Below, piece after piece: positions 46,301 to 63,913 of a DNA stretch of 64,000 nucleotides (the first letter of the stretch is position 1; the number at the start of each line of letters is the position of its first letter). Origin of the DNA: Larus michahellis (lineage: Eukaryota > Chordata > Aves > Charadriiformes > Laridae); the NCBI RefSeq assembly GCF_964199755.1, contig NC_133897.1:116073579-116137578 (forward strand). Direction: 5' to 3'. The notes below the pieces were generated by a model that was not told where the DNA came from, did no database searches, and saw nothing but the letters and a program-made list of their open reading frames with translations. The position numbers and the translations under genes were made by a program.

Positions 46301-49300
46301 AGCCAGATTTACGTATTGGTATGTAAAGATAAATATTGGAAACTCGCATAATGTTGCTGAAATGGCCTTTTTAGGTGTGTCTCGCTGAGTTCAGTACAAT
46401 TTCCCTGTACAAGGAAAGCCTGTGAATAGGCTTAAGGCAGGCACGGAGGAATTGGAAGGAGAAGAAATAACTAAAATAAACACACCCTAACCTGTTCATA
46501 ATAACAGCATCTCCCAAATGCTTTCCTTTGCTTTTATCGTCACTTTAAAAACCACCAGTAGGTAAGAAAAACATTCCTGCAAAGGGTGTGTGCAAGCACT
46601 AAATCTGTTAAGAATAACAAGTTAAGAATAATCCAGAATCAGTCACACAGGTGTAAAGTACCCTTCGAGTCTGGAAAGTGGTTGTGAAAATAAGCAGCCA
46701 GCACCCTTTGTTTGATACTTGCTCTTTCATAGCGATACTTGAGATCAGTGGTGGAAGAGGCATAATTTCCTGCCCCGAAAACCTGGCATAGGGTAAAATC
46801 TTCCAGGCATCACTAGGAATTACGAACATCAGACAAAAGAGTCTCCTGTTTTCCTAGCACACTTACCTACTGCCCTCAGATGGCAGGTTTGTCATGTGTC
46901 GCCCCGTTGCTGTGCGGCCAGAGATGTGCACAAGAATCTGATTTGTGTTTTCAGCCAAGAGCCTGAAATGTCTGAGGTACTGACATCCCATTTAGACACT
47001 GCCAGCATTTTCAAAGCTGACACTGAATTACTCCTTGATCCTGGGGGTGCTTGAATTTCTACTCATCAAAATTTGCAAAGCCTGCCTTAGAGCTTATTAG
47101 CTGCTTTGAATCTTATCTCAAGGTGAGGCCCAAGGTGTGGTACACAAAGTAGGGAAGGGAAGGGAATGCCTTTCTTGCTTGAGGGCCTCAACCCTTAGGC
47201 TGTGTAAAGCTTGTAACAGAAGGGGTAGATGCAGACCACTGACATGTGGAAGGCATTTAAGTGCTCACATAAAGCACAGGAGGCGGGGAGAGGGAGGGAG
47301 TGAAACATCAAATATGAAACAGAACCCTGGAAGAGCTGCTGTGGTTTGCCAAAGAAAGGGGCTGCTTCAAGAGTTGACCAGGCATTGGTGTCCAGCTTCT
47401 GGAAAGGCTGACTACTGGGATCTCAACTAGAGAGTCATCTCTCTGATCAGCTACGTTAGGAAATGCTTAAGTGCCTCAGCCTCTATCTACTCTCCTCTTT
47501 CTGGTGTTTTAATCTTAATTAGTTTAGATGGCTACTCAGTTACCTAAATGCTGTGTCCAGACCTTGGGGCAGAAAATTTCAGGTGCAGCAGGCTGCGTGC
47601 ATTGCAACAGAAATAGGGTAAACCCAAGTATTTCCAACAAGCCTCATCACTTTCTGCTGATTACTGTCCTGTCCACATTGCACCTTGCCTCCAAATTCAG
47701 CTGTAGCTGCTACCAGGTAGGGTTTCTGCTAATCACACAGTTATAACTAGCACAGTATATCCCCCTTTTGGGGCGTTCAAGTAGCCCACAGTCATTTTTG
47801 AGTAACTGAATCAGAGTTCTGTGTTTTTGCAGTGCGTTCCCCACTCATCCTTTCATACAAGTTTGATGACTCCTCCTTCCTCTTAGGTCCGTATGTGGTA
47901 GGACAGCCCCAAACACAGCCCTAACAGCGCTGCTGTGCTCTGCCTCACCTGGGCAAAGAGGCTGTGGAATAGATGGATACGCTAAAAAGCACGAATAACA
48001 CCAGCAAGACAGATGCAGTTTGCCTACCTACACATTACTGCAGAGAATACAGTTATTAGTTAAATTCTGAGATTCTGTTCAATTAGTTAAAAAAAAATAT
48101 CAAAGAAAGCCTGAAAGAAATGTTTTCTGACGACTGAAAACAGCATTGCTACCTTTTTTTTTTTTTTCATTAGCAGGGGAGGAGGGCAGGCAAAGTAGAA
48201 GGGTTTAGATTCATGTCCGAGTTCCCCTGTTTGCCAGCAGGATAGCAGTAACAGCATTGTATCTCCTGTTTTGCACAACGTATGTCTCAGGTTCTAATAA
48301 ATGCACAATAACTTATCCCCTAAATCAGTAAAAGAAACAGGCAAGCACTAACTACAAGTAATTTTGTTCCATTTAATTCTCTTCCAAAAATATATCACAA
48401 AGTTCGTGAGCTTATCTTGCCAACGTGAAGCTTGTCAACTCCCCCCTCAAGCTGCCTCTGAACCTATAGCTTTGAAGCTTGCTGGGGCTGTGGGGCACAC
48501 AGCTGAGCAGATTTCTCAAGGAAATCTTGTGTGCGTGTGCGTGGGGGCAGCGTGCAGCGATTGTAGTCTCACTGTAGCTTCTTGCAACCATTCCCAATGT
48601 CACAGTGACCCGCAGTTATTTGGAAAGGAAGTTTCCAGCTGCAAGTATCTTTAATTTGCAACTCTTATCTACTCGCTGAAAGAAGCCTGCTGGGACTGGT
48701 ATGCATCCCTATTGGAAGTTGTGTGAATGCTTTTTTGTATTTTTAAATACTCAGTTTACATGACACTTCTGATCTCTTCCATAGAAGTTCTAGTTAGGTT
48801 TGCCTTTCATGGCTAATGAGTGCTACTAAAACAATTTTTGTACTTAAGCTATGGGATGCGTAGAGTGGAACTAGAGATGAGTCAGCAGTTAGCTGAGGTT
48901 ATTTGAATAGCAATATGAACCATGCCTGCCGCTAGGAAACAGCCCACAAAGGTCATACCAAGTGCCTAGTATTTAGGCGCTACCACCCTGGTGATATGAA
49001 TTCTCTTAAGACTCTCACGGTTTTCAGACCGAGCATCATTCTGTTTGACATTTGCATGTGGTCGTATTAAATGCCCGCTGCTTGGTATCTGGATGACAGG
49101 GAAGAATGCTTGACATCTTCGGTACTATTCACAGCGAGGCAACGCCTGCCAGATTGACAGATGCTCCTTTCTCCCCATCTAGGGGGGTTAGGCACTAAAA
49201 TTAGCAACTATTAAAACAAGCCTACTGAGTAAGGATCTGCTGAATCTCATCCACAAGAAATACTGGAGAGAAGGTAAGGAGTCACCACTGCCCTTTCTAT

Positions 49301-52300
49301 GGGAGTTCGGGCAGTAATTCACAAGCAGGGACAGCGCAGCTGACAAAATGACTGTCCCCGGTACAGAGATAGCCAGGTGGCTCAAGGATAATTGTGTGCC
49401 GAGCCACCACAGTAGAGTAAGGGCAGTGACAACCTTTACAAGTTATTAGCTGTGCTGATGTGGAGTGTGTGTGTGTGGGGGGGTGTTAGGCCAGATAACA
49501 GGATGTGCGAGACAGTTCCCCGGTGAGACACCACCTCTCACCCACAGTCCTGGAATGGTTTATATGATAAAACTCATTCAGGGTTCAGCTCTGTTGCCTC
49601 CACAACCCCAGGAAACAGGCATACCAGCTCCACTTGTGAATCACAGCTTCTGGGAACTTCACCGTGAAGAGCAGGAAAGAGTCTTCCTTCAGGTAGAATT
49701 GATCTCTTTAATTCCTTCTGATGGGATCCTTGCCTAAGCTCCTTTATTTGCCAAAGAAGAAAAAGGAAAAAAAAAAAAGAAACAGAAGCACAATAAGAAA
49801 CACAGCTGTTTGTGATGGTTCCACCCTCCCTTATTCAATTGTTCAGCAGTTTAACGTTCAGCCCAAATGTTGCAGACCTACTTTTAATTCTGTCTTCTAG
49901 CTGAGAGGATTCAAGGCCACATTGTTCCGGCCCTCCACTCAAGTGACCTAGCTACAAAACAACTCAATTAATATAAAGAAAAAGAAGGAGAAAGACATCC
50001 CACCATAAACGCCTTCATGTTCTGCTGACCCACTTCAGTAAGAACACTTGGAGACTGAGTGGCTTCTCACTGAGACTGATTTTGCCAGGACTGAGGAATG
50101 CTGTTACTCTGCAAAACCAGCATTACTGGTTGCAGACAGAGACTTTAAGGCACCTTCTGCATTAGGTGTGAGCAGGGGGTTTAAAACTCCTTTGCAAGAG
50201 AAATCTCAGGCCTCTGAATTACCCAGCAAAAGCCTGTTTTTATCAGTCTCTCCAACATGTTTATATCAGAGCAATAAATGCCATTAAACTGGAGAGGGTA
50301 AAACAAAGATTCCCCCAAAGGCGAGGCTAAGAACAGCAGCATTAGTGAATTACAGTTGGTCATCACGAGACCGAGTGATGTATCGGTGTTGCTATACAGC
50401 AACATAGCCCTGGCCCCTCAGCAAGAACGGGGGTTTAACAACTGGCATTTATTGCTATAGATCAATACCAGCTGCCTCACTCAACAGTTTAGTTTATATC
50501 ACCGGTTTTAGCCTTTCATATGTAAACAAAGTTATGCAAAGATATAAATTTGAATTTGGGGTAGTTTTTTCAAAGCTGATCTTGCACAACAACAACAACA
50601 GGAGATGCTGAGAAACGCAGGAGCGGCATGCTTGGTTTGAGTTACAAAGGCTGGTTTGAAAACCAGTCTTTCTTGAACATGCACCACGTGTGTGTATGTA
50701 CATACACGACTGTAGCAACGGCTCACAGATACCTCTTTCCACTTTCTTTTGTAATGAATGAGTTTGATTAAAAGAGCCAAAAACACAATGCATGTGAAAG
50801 CTGCACTTTGAAAAAGCCTGACAGCGTTAGTCCTTGTTGTGGTAGGAGCAGAGCTGCTGCGAGGACCGACCGGATTTTCCTCTGTTTGCTGCACCAAACG
50901 AGCTCTTTCGGACTCAAAAACACCAGCAAAAAAATTGTGTTGTGAGCCATTTGCCCTTCAGCTCAGTGCTAGGAGCTGTAACGCCACCTTCTGATGGCTC
51001 TGGATAGTGGCCTCCAGTTGCCAGCCCGCTTCCTTCCAAGGAAAGAGCCAGGCGGGCAGGGCAGACGTGCTGCGGTGCGGAGGGAGGGAGGGCGGCTGTC
51101 CCCAGCTGGGGGCTGGTGAGGACCTGGCCGACTTCGCCTCCTTCAGACACCGCAAAATTGGTTTCACAACAAAAAACAAAAGTTCTTTTTCGAGTTTGTT
51201 ATCCCTCTGCCCCCTCTAAATGCAAATATTTTCAGCAGAAAAGCAACAACTGAGAGAAAATGTATTTTTGAAGCATTGGGATTTCTTCTGTCATCTCTGA
51301 AAGCGTTTTGAACCCTTTTCCCCCTCCTGTTTTTCATCATCTTCCGTACTTTTCTTACAGTCCTGCTGTTCACATCCTGCGTTCCCTTATGTGTCTGGAC
51401 AGCCCCCATTCTTTTGCAAACCTAATGGACTGAGGTAGAGCAGAAGCTTCAGAGCTTTTTCCTACAGCAACCAGTGAATGATTTTTTTTTGCGGCACCGA
51501 TCTTCTCAAAAGACAACAGTCCTGGTAGGTTGTTCATGAAAGAACAGTGTATTTCTAAACCAAATAATCACTGTCCTCTAAGGAAATTTATTAGAAGTTC
51601 AGTTCGCAATAGCAGCCTACCAAGAAACAGCAAAACGCTCTCAACCCAATGACATTTCTTAATTTTGTAACCTAAATACTTAAGGGATAACAATGTAATT
51701 CCTAGAAGTGACAGAAGCAACTCTGATCACCCTTTCTCTCAAGACCAAAAAGCCAGAACCACAAGTATTCAGATTATGGCAAAGTGGCTTCAGAGTACTG
51801 TTGCAAATCTGCTACGCATTCCGTACCGCAAGAACGAGAGGATATAATTATGAGAAATGGAACAAAAAAGGCATGCCTCCTCCTCACACACCCAAAGCAC
51901 CAATCTCAGCAGAAGCTCTTAAAAATATATAGTATATTGTTTCATCTGGAAAGCAAGAATAACACTTTCCGAAAGAAAACAAAAAGGACAGAGACAGCAC
52001 ACCTTCCTTCTTTATCCTGCCCCATTCTCACTGTGCTTTGACAAAAGCTGGGAAGAGGAAAGAAAGAAAAAAATAAATGGTTGCAATGAAATGGAAAGAA
52101 TTCTGTATTGTTAGTCCTGCAGAGGTGGTAAGAAGCACCACTCAACCATTCTAATCACACACGGTATCTTTTTTTAAGAAAACACTAGGATTTACCATAT
52201 AATTTTTTAAAAAGCAGTGTTAATACTGTACTCAAGAGTCAAGAAATGGAGGCGCTGAGGTAGTAAAATACCCCCTCAATTACATCCATAAGATTTAAAA

Positions 52301-52559
52301 TTTTTAATGTGCAAGTCTAGACCAGAAATCATTAATTTACAATGCAGTAAAATTTGAAGGATGGGAGCCTCTTAATTGTATATGCTTACTGCAGTAAGTG
52401 AAGTACTCAGTCACTGAAGTACAAAAATCAGTATGCTGAAGTGACTTATGCTTCATTTTTAAGGCAAAAATAGTTAACAACAGAACTGCATACAGTTGCA
52501 AAAATATTTACAGATATGATTAGATAAACGGTTCACTTCTAGCATGAAAATTTTCATTA
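43385..52559. other. Intergenic, no gene seen
   Basis: About 9.2 kb between a CR1 copy and the MYL12B 3' end. Features are minor: (AAC)5 near 50588, a 16-bp palindrome GTGTATGTACATACAC near 50692, short A/T and GT tracts near 49466. Open frames show no recognised domain. Confidence 0.5.
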
Positions 52560-52900
52560 TGTACTTAATAGAGCAGAGTTTTATTTTAGAAGTTGCCATT
52601 AAAAATGTGAAAATCTAGGTAGGATGAGTAGTACTGACATTTTCACCTGGGCCTCCACACTCACGCCTCTCTGTCCCTAAACCTCTGTCACTGTAAGCTG
52701 TCCTCTCTCCCTGCTCATTTCCAGTCTTATGACACAGGTGCAGGGGTGTCTGAGCAGCCCCAGAGACCACAGGGGGAAAAGCTGGAATGTTAAAGATGTA
52801 TGCAAAAGGTCGCAACTAGAAAAAAAGAAAAAACAGATCCTGAGAAATAAAATTACTGGGGGGGTGGGAAAAAGCTATCTGCAGGTATCCAGGGATCTGC
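52560..52900 (-). other. MYL12B: MYL12B 3' UTR with candidate poly(A) signal
   Basis: AATAAA on the minus strand at 52585-52580 (in ctaaaataaaactc), about 320 nt after the stop. A 3' UTR of this size is usual for the gene. The real end needs transcript evidence. Confidence 0.55.
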
Positions 52901-57455
<4,555 letters not shown>

Positions 57456-58129
57456 CTAGGGAGAGACGTAAATACAGTAAGACCAGAGTTAGATCTTAAA
57501 AAAAAAATGTACTAAGGCTTAATGTTACAGTTCACAGATACAAAACACCTGTAACACACTTCCATTTCCTCTCATCAGAACATATTTCCCTAATCAAGAA
57601 GAGAAAAAGAGAAGCAGAAAAGACAAACAAATGAAAGACAGACTCCTAACTAAAAAATGTCACTAAAAGAAGACATAAGTTAAACTTGCATTTCAGTCTT
57701 CAAAGGGACAGCTTTTGCCTGGGATCCCTTATTGATACACACACTCGACTCGTCTCAAGTCTAAAGGACGCTTTGAGAGCTGTCATTAAGCTTGTGAAAG
57801 AGCTCTGTATGGATATAGATATACGGTAACTGCGTGCAATATTAGGTAGTGGGGGAAGGAGAAACTCCACTCAGTTCACCTGAACTCTGAAGCACCTATA
57901 CTTGACACCTAACAGCGGTAAGTAGTTGCTACTTTGTGTAATGTCTCTGTCCTTTCTTTGCCTTCCATTATTTAAAACACATTAAAACTAGAAGAAAACT
58001 GTGCAAGCTATGTTTCTGCTCCTAACATTAAGTTCTGCCTGACCTCCCTTTACTTTTCTGCGTTTAATTTTACCTGAAATATGGTACAGGTCTTCCATAC
58101 CTGAAAGCTGACTTCTGCTGCCTACTCCT
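57456..58129 (-). other. MYL12B: MYL12B 5' intron, part
   Basis: Sequence upstream of the AG at 57457-57456 that precedes the first coding exon. It is AT-rich with no repeats recognised. The donor of this intron is not certain; a GTGAGG at 59230-59225 (minus) inside the CpG island is the best-looking candidate. Confidence 0.6.
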
Positions 58130-58135
58130 TTAAGC

Positions 58136-58403
58136 AAAAGGACAAGAGGAAACGGGTTCAAGTTATGTCAGGGGAGGTTTAGATTGGATATTAGGAAACA
58201 TTTTTTCACTGAAAGGGTTATTAAACATTGGAATAGGCTGCCCAGGGCGGTGGTGGATTCACCATCCCTGGAGGTGTTTAAAAAAAGGGTAGATGTGGTA
58301 CTTAGGGACATGGTTTAGAAGTGGTTTTTGTCAGGGTAGGTTAGTGGTTGGACTTGATGATCTTAAAGGTCCCTTCCAACCTCAGCAATTATATGATTCT
58401 ATG
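58136..58403 (+). mobile_element. CR1 LINE 3' fragment, older copy
   Basis: Reads AGGACAAGAGGAAACGGGTT, GGTTTAGATTGGATATTAGG, CTGCCCAGGGCGGTGGTGGA, CATCCCTGGAGGTGTTTAAA and ends GATTCTATGA. Plus orientation, about 268 bp, more diverged than the copy at 42960, with GGACTTGATGATCTTAAAGG near its end. Confidence 0.95.
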
Positions 58404-58889
58404 AAAACGCGAAAGCAACCAACTCGCACTGCTTTTGTTCATCTCCCTGGAAAAACTGCTCAGAAAATGGTGTCTTCACCTGTAACACTCAGGTTAACTG
58501 AATTTGGGTCTGGATGCAGCACAGCAATGGTTCATTTCATTGCTCCCACTGCCATTGAATTTACCTTTTGCTAAGCCTGACGAAGTTTCCATCATACAGT
58601 GCTGCGGAGCAAACCTTAAGATTTTTATAAAACAACTCTGGGGAGAATGCATTTGTCCTTTAGGGTCGGTGGGATGGGATGGATGGGGCAAATCTGCACG
58701 CCAGCCCCTTTCAGCTTTAACCACAAAAGGCTGTGACCTGAAAAACAACCTGGCACCCACCCTTTGCCCTAAACTTGGAGAGAATCAAGCTCGGCCACAA
58801 CGCTCAGCTCTCCAGCGAGCACAGCACTGAGGAGATTTTTTTTTAGTAGTTTTTTTTTTTATATTATAATTATTTTTTTATTAAATGAT

Positions 58890-59600
58890 AGGGTGCGGGG
58901 CGGGGCGAGGGGGGGTTGGCCCCGGAGGAAGGATCTCCCTTCAAAAGCCGCATCCCGCCCCAGGCCTCAAGGGCTGCACAGGCCCCCCCCGTGAAAGGAC
59001 TATGGCGCCGGGGGCCCTTCCTCGCCCCCGCCGGCGTCCGTGGCTGCCGGAGCCTCAGCCTCCACCGGCGGCGAGGGCGAAGAAGGGCCCCCGGCGCCAT
59101 CGCTTCTCCTCAGCAACAGCCGCCCCAACGGCTGCCGCCAACGGCTCCAACGCGCTTCCCAACGGTCACTTTCCCCACAGCCCGTTCCCGCCCCTCAAAC
59201 ACCATCCCCCCGCCCCGGCCGTACCCTCACGCCAACGGTCGCTACGGGGATCCCGGTACCAGACAAGAGGCGGCGGAAGGGGAAGAAAGCGACAGCGGCA
59301 ACCCCAGTGCTTCCCGGAGAAACCATCGCCCTCCCGAGCGGCGGGTGAGGGGGACGAGCGGCGGGGGAGACAGCGGGTGGCGGCGGGAGAAGGGGCGGAG
59401 GGCAGCAGAATGGCGGCGACGCCTTTCCCTGTCACGGTCGCAGCCTCCCCCCCTCTTCTCTTCACCCCGTCTCCTCAGGGCGGCTGGCTGGGGATGTCCC
59501 CGTCAGCCGCTTCTTCCCCCCCGCCTCCGGCAGCGTTGGCGCAGCCCGGGGGAAGTGGGGTGAAGTCAGCGGGGAAGGGATGGAGGGAGCTTATTTTTTT
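58890..59600. promoter_or_regulatory. CpG island, probable MYL12B promoter
   Basis: About 0.7 kb of GC- and CpG-rich sequence 1.4-2.1 kb upstream of the MYL12B start codon, flanked by A/T-rich DNA. It should hold the noncoding first exon. It contains a large inverted repeat at 59002-59100 and a YY1-like ATGGCGGC at 59410-59417. The plus-strand frame 58885-59628 and the overlapping frames are composition artefacts; I find no protein family in them. Confidence 0.75.
59002..59100. repeat. Imperfect inverted repeat (35-bp arms) in the MYL12B CpG island
   Basis: Arms 59002-59036 and 59066-59100, separated by 29 bp. The outer 19 bp of each arm (ATGGCGCCGGGGGCCCTTC and its complement) match perfectly; over 35 positions 32 match. 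Both strands therefore start the same ATGGCGCCGGGGG sequence. It could form a stable hairpin or cruciform. Confidence 0.95.
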
Positions 59601-59969
59601 TTTTTTATTTTTTTATGTATCAGGTTGAAGATGGAACGTCGGTCCGTGTTCCTGACGCCTCAGCCGGCCCCCGCGCAGTTAACGGGTTAGTGGTGTCGTA
59701 GCAGTGAGGTAAATGAAGCCTGAGCGTTTGGTAGCGTTTGGTTGCCCGAATTAAGCGTGAGGTGCTATCCTTACACTCGGTCTTCCTCACGTGTCGCTTA
59801 AGGGGCCAGAAAAATTCTAGTTTGCATCTTTAAGTCCTCTAAATGAGCACTCCCGCGTGAACAAGACTTAACGCCTTTCAACCTTTCACAGCTATAGATT
59901 ATGAGACCCCCCCGGAAGATGTATTTTTGTGTATATGTTCTTCATTAAAACAGTGCGAGGGATAACACT

Positions 59970-60047
59970 AAGGGTTTTTTTTTGTTTTGTTTTGGGTTTG
60001 GGTTGTTGTGGGGGTTTTTTTTGTTTGGTTGGTTTTTTTTGTTTTTG
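59970..60047. repeat. T/G-rich simple tract
   Basis: Alternating T runs and G groups (GGTTTTTTTTTGTTTTG, GGGTTTGGGTTGTTGTGG, GTTTGGTTGG). Low complexity; on this strand it resembles a G-rich spacer rather than a true telomere array. Confidence 0.85.
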
Positions 60048-60143
60048 CTTGCTTTCATTTACTGATGTAGTATCTTAAAGAAATTGAGGTACAAGCTCAT
60101 TTTAGTGCTCCCCTGAGGATGGGGTCTGAAATTACTTCAGAAG

Positions 60144-60239
60144 AATCATAGAATTATAGAATGGTTCAGGTTGGAAGGGACCTTAAAGATCATCTGGTTC
60201 CAACCCCCCTGCCATGGGCAGGGACACCTCCCACTAGAA
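60144..60239 (-). mobile_element. CR1 LINE 3' tail
   Basis: Reads ATCATAGAATTATAGAATGG, TTCAGGTTGGAAGGGACCTT and CTGCCATGGGCAGGGACACC on the plus strand, so the element points to minus. About 96 bp, 5'-truncated. Confidence 0.96.
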
Positions 60240-63200
60240 GCAGTTGGGTTTTAGCATTTTAGCTTCAGCATTTTTGGATTTTTTCTGAACCCAGTGCTTA
60301 TTCACATTTTGCATATTGAACTCCCATATAAATCTCTTGAGCTTCAGGAAGCTGTTGTAAAATTCTGAAACATTGTCAGATGGGAAAGCTGCACTTTGAG
60401 TCAGTTCATCATTCTTTCAACTCCTTTCCTACCTGTTACCAGTTTTGTTGGTATACAATCGGTACCCTGGTAAACAGTAACTCCTAAGAAGGAAAGGAAA
60501 AAATAAATTAACAGGGTTTTGCTGAAATTACCAATTATATTTACAAATGTAAATGGGTTATGTTTAGGCACTGTACATGCGGAAGTTAATATAATCTAGA
60601 AGTTGCAGTCACAAATTTGAAGGGAGGCACTTTAATTGCTAAAAGGCCCAACTTTCTTTCCCTGCCCTCCCCTCAAACCAGAAGAGTTATTTCATGAGGT
60701 CTGAGAATTTTGCCTAATTAGCTTGTAAGAATACTTTCCCAATTAATTTTAATATCGCTTGTCTAAAACTTGGCTCAAAATGCAATGGAAAGAAATATTA
60801 AACTTTGCTGAATTGAGAGCATGAGCTTTTTCATGGAAAAAGTTTTGGGGAAAAATCCTCTGTACTTACTAGACATGGCACATAGTTCCAGGATAATTAT
60901 GTGCAAAGTGTGAGTGGGCAGAAAAGCAGCAGAAACACCAAGATAGTAATAGAGTTATTAAAATACTCCGTGATAATCTTGAACTGAATTGTCTGTTGAA
61001 ATTTAATTATGAAAATAGTTATTTGATATCTTAATTTAAAATCCTTTCATCAGTTACTTTATATTGAACCACTGCTGCAAACATGCTACTCTGTATTGTA
61101 CTGTTTTTCATGCTATTAAAAAGATGTTATATGAAACTTGTCACCGTGTATGTTGTTCCCAGTGTTTAACTTTCAAAGACGTGAGAAGAGGTACAGTAAT
61201 ATTACTCACCCAGTATGAGATCAGTGATGAAATTGTCTGTCTCTCTCAAAGCTTTTGTCTCCAATTTGTTACATCATAGTGGAATGAGAAGCAGTTGTTT
61301 AATGCAGACCACTTTCTGTGTGATGTAAATCTGTATAAGGCTTTTACAAATGGTTCCATTTAGTGATACCACTAAAGAAATTTAAAGGGGAAAAAAGGGG
61401 TTTGTTTCACCTCTTACAATACTTGGAGAATTTTTTTTTTCACTCATTGACATAAATCTTAAAAAGAAAGGTAAAAAAAAGGTCTTTTTTGTGACTGTAT
61501 TAGCTTGTGCTTCAGGTCTTACTCAAGAAGATGTGATGATCTCTTGGGTGAACACCACTTTGTTTCTGCTGTTTAAACCTCCCTGTGGAGAGGATGGTGC
61601 TTGAGGATGGTAGCTGTGAGCTGCCCGCAGCCTTGAACAGTGCTTAGTTCCCTGTGACTGCGCATCCCTGGCTGATTGTGGAGAAGAGCGTGCCTGTAAT
61701 CCCATTTCCTGCTGCTTTATAGGCCGTTTCTGAGAGTACAATGAAACCACAGGCTGTTTCTTGAGCATGCAGGCTCCGTTCTTGACTATGTAGGCTCCTC
61801 TGTGCTCTGATGGTGCTCCCTGGCTGCACAGAGCTGTGCTTGCAGATGACTATCTGATGGGACAGCAGGTCTGGTCTTGAAGGCGGCCTTCAGGCTTTTC
61901 TAGAACAGTCCAGGCACATGCTAGGGAGAGCGTGTTCTGGGAAGCCTGAGGTTGAAATGGCTAGCTCGGTTGCTAAGTGGTTCATCCAGACTTTTGCCAC
62001 CACACAGTGCCAAGTGTGTCCAGAGTGAAGCATTCCTACAACTGCTCTGCGGAGAGAGCGCCCTGGAGCGCTTGGGGCCAGGGGGTGCCCAGGCTGCGCG
62101 TTGGAAGGATGCTCATGTGGTGCTGTACCAAGAAATAGTGCCACCTAGTGATGAGCTTCAGTTTTATACAGCGTTTGTTTTGTGGGCTGGAGAAAAATGC
62201 TTGCACTACCACATCCAAGAATGTACGCCCCAAAATTGTTTATTTCTCAGTACCGCATAATTTCCTGCATAAACAATACAAAATAGGAATTAATTTATCC
62301 ATTCTGAAAACATGGTATTTTTTTTTAAATGCGGAGCTCTTAACTCCTTCAGTTTTCTTATTTCTACTACTTTTTCCTTCAGTTTTTCCACCTTCTTTCT
62401 CATTTATGCCAGTCTTGAGAGAAAAAAAAAAATTTAAGCAAAATGTATAAAATTTTTGTATCCTTTCCATCTAAAATTCTCAAATACTTTGGTGCTGTTG
62501 AAATGTTTTCCTAGACTTGTTTTCTTTGGACTGTCTAAAAGCCTTCAAAATTATCTGTTTCATACTTAAGTTCTAATGCAATAGACAGCAAGCAATTTAC
62601 AGTGAACATTTTCCCTCCTTTCACTTAATTCTCTCCATTCCCTCCCTTCTGCGGAGTTAGGATGACAGTGCGAATATTTGTGATTAACTTGTTGCTTAAT
62701 GAAGCAGAATCAGTCTGTGTCATATGATGCTTCTTTAGGAATCTCATTAATGTCACAGGAACTGTGAGCAGTGGCTCACAGTAAAAGTCTGCCTAGTCCA
62801 GTGTGACCTAGCTGTAAAGAGATGTGTATTCCGGGTGTGGAAAGCAGGGAGCAAAGCCTTATCCATCCTTTGGTGAGCTGGCATTCCCATGGACTGTGTC
62901 GGCACTGCAAAGGCAACTGCACTGAACAGGTTGGGGCCAGGGGACTGGTCTACTTGTTTGCAGTCATGTTGTACCACTTTCTTGCTCCAGGGCCAGAAAA
63001 AAACCCAAGATCATCCCCAGCGCCTGCATTTGGCTGTACACAACAGTGAGGAGCGCAGCAAGCCTGTCAGCATTGCTCAGGCTGGAGTTTTGCTCAACAT
63101 TCACATGTTGATGCTTCCTATGAAGGTGGGAACCACAAAGCTGGGGTTAAATGAGATTGTCCAAGTCTCATCCTGATTTTTCAGCAAGTCAGAGTTGGCC

Positions 63201-63913
63201 CATAAAGTGGGGAAGCGGAAGCCCAGCAGCTGTGTCCTCTTCCTGCTTCTTACATTTCTAGGTGGAGCACCACTGGGTTGTTTCTACTGACTCCTTGGAT
63301 GCCTTCAACAAATAATAGATGCTGTGGTGTCTACCCTACCAGGTCCCTGGAGGGTCTTATTGTTTTGGTTTGTTTTTTTTTTTTTTTTTTTCCTTCCTGA
63401 ACTTTGGATTCATCAGGTTTTTTGAAAATCTCTTTCTCTCTTTCTCTGTATTTCCTCCTCTTTTTGGAGGAGAGCAAGCACTGGATTCTTTTAGCCTATT
63501 CATAAGGGGAGAGCAGCAGCAATGGCTATATGCAGGTATTGAGAGAAGACATAGAATCAGGGAAGCCTGTGATATCCTCCCAGAATCCTCTCCCAACCTC
63601 TTCTATGTTTTACTCACAGAGGGGTAAGCAACCCTGAGCCAGATGTGGTATTTGGTAACCAATGATGAACTACTTTCATGAGCTTGCCTAGTATGTAGTC
63701 CTTGAATTCATGTAAATTTAGCATTCACAATATCCTTTGCAGGTGTTTTTGGATTCCTTTGCAAGGTTGCTATTTCTTACATAAAGAACTTCACCTTACT
63801 AATTTTGAACCTACCTATTTCTATTTTTATTCAGTGCTCTAGACTTTGTATTGGAAGAAAAGCTAAGGCTGAGTTGTGCGTCCACTTCTTTTGTGTTCTT
63901 TCCAGTTCTTTCA
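60240..63913. other. Upstream flank of MYL12B, no gene seen
   Basis: About 3.7 kb of unique sequence. No exon of MYL12A, the expected next gene in the human order, was recognised on either strand. A CTCF-like word is at 62138-62152. Open frames (for example 61952-62260) show no domain. Confidence 0.5.
62138..62152 (-). promoter_or_regulatory. CTCF-like motif
   Basis: The minus strand reads TCACTAGGTGGCACT, differing from the common CTCF core (CCASYAGRKGGCRSY) at one of 15 positions. One motif match by eye; occupancy is unknown. Confidence 0.3.

Noticed and set aside
50980-51000. CTCF site in gccaccttctgatgg
   Set aside because: About three mismatches to the core; too weak to list as a feature.
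58885-59628. 247-codon open frame and overlapping frames in the MYL12B CpG island
   Set aside because: Same composition effect; several frames are open at once, and the similar MAPGAL starts on both strands come from the inverted repeat.
59971-60047. Telomere-like interstitial repeat
   Set aside because: T/G-rich but without regular TTAGGG units.
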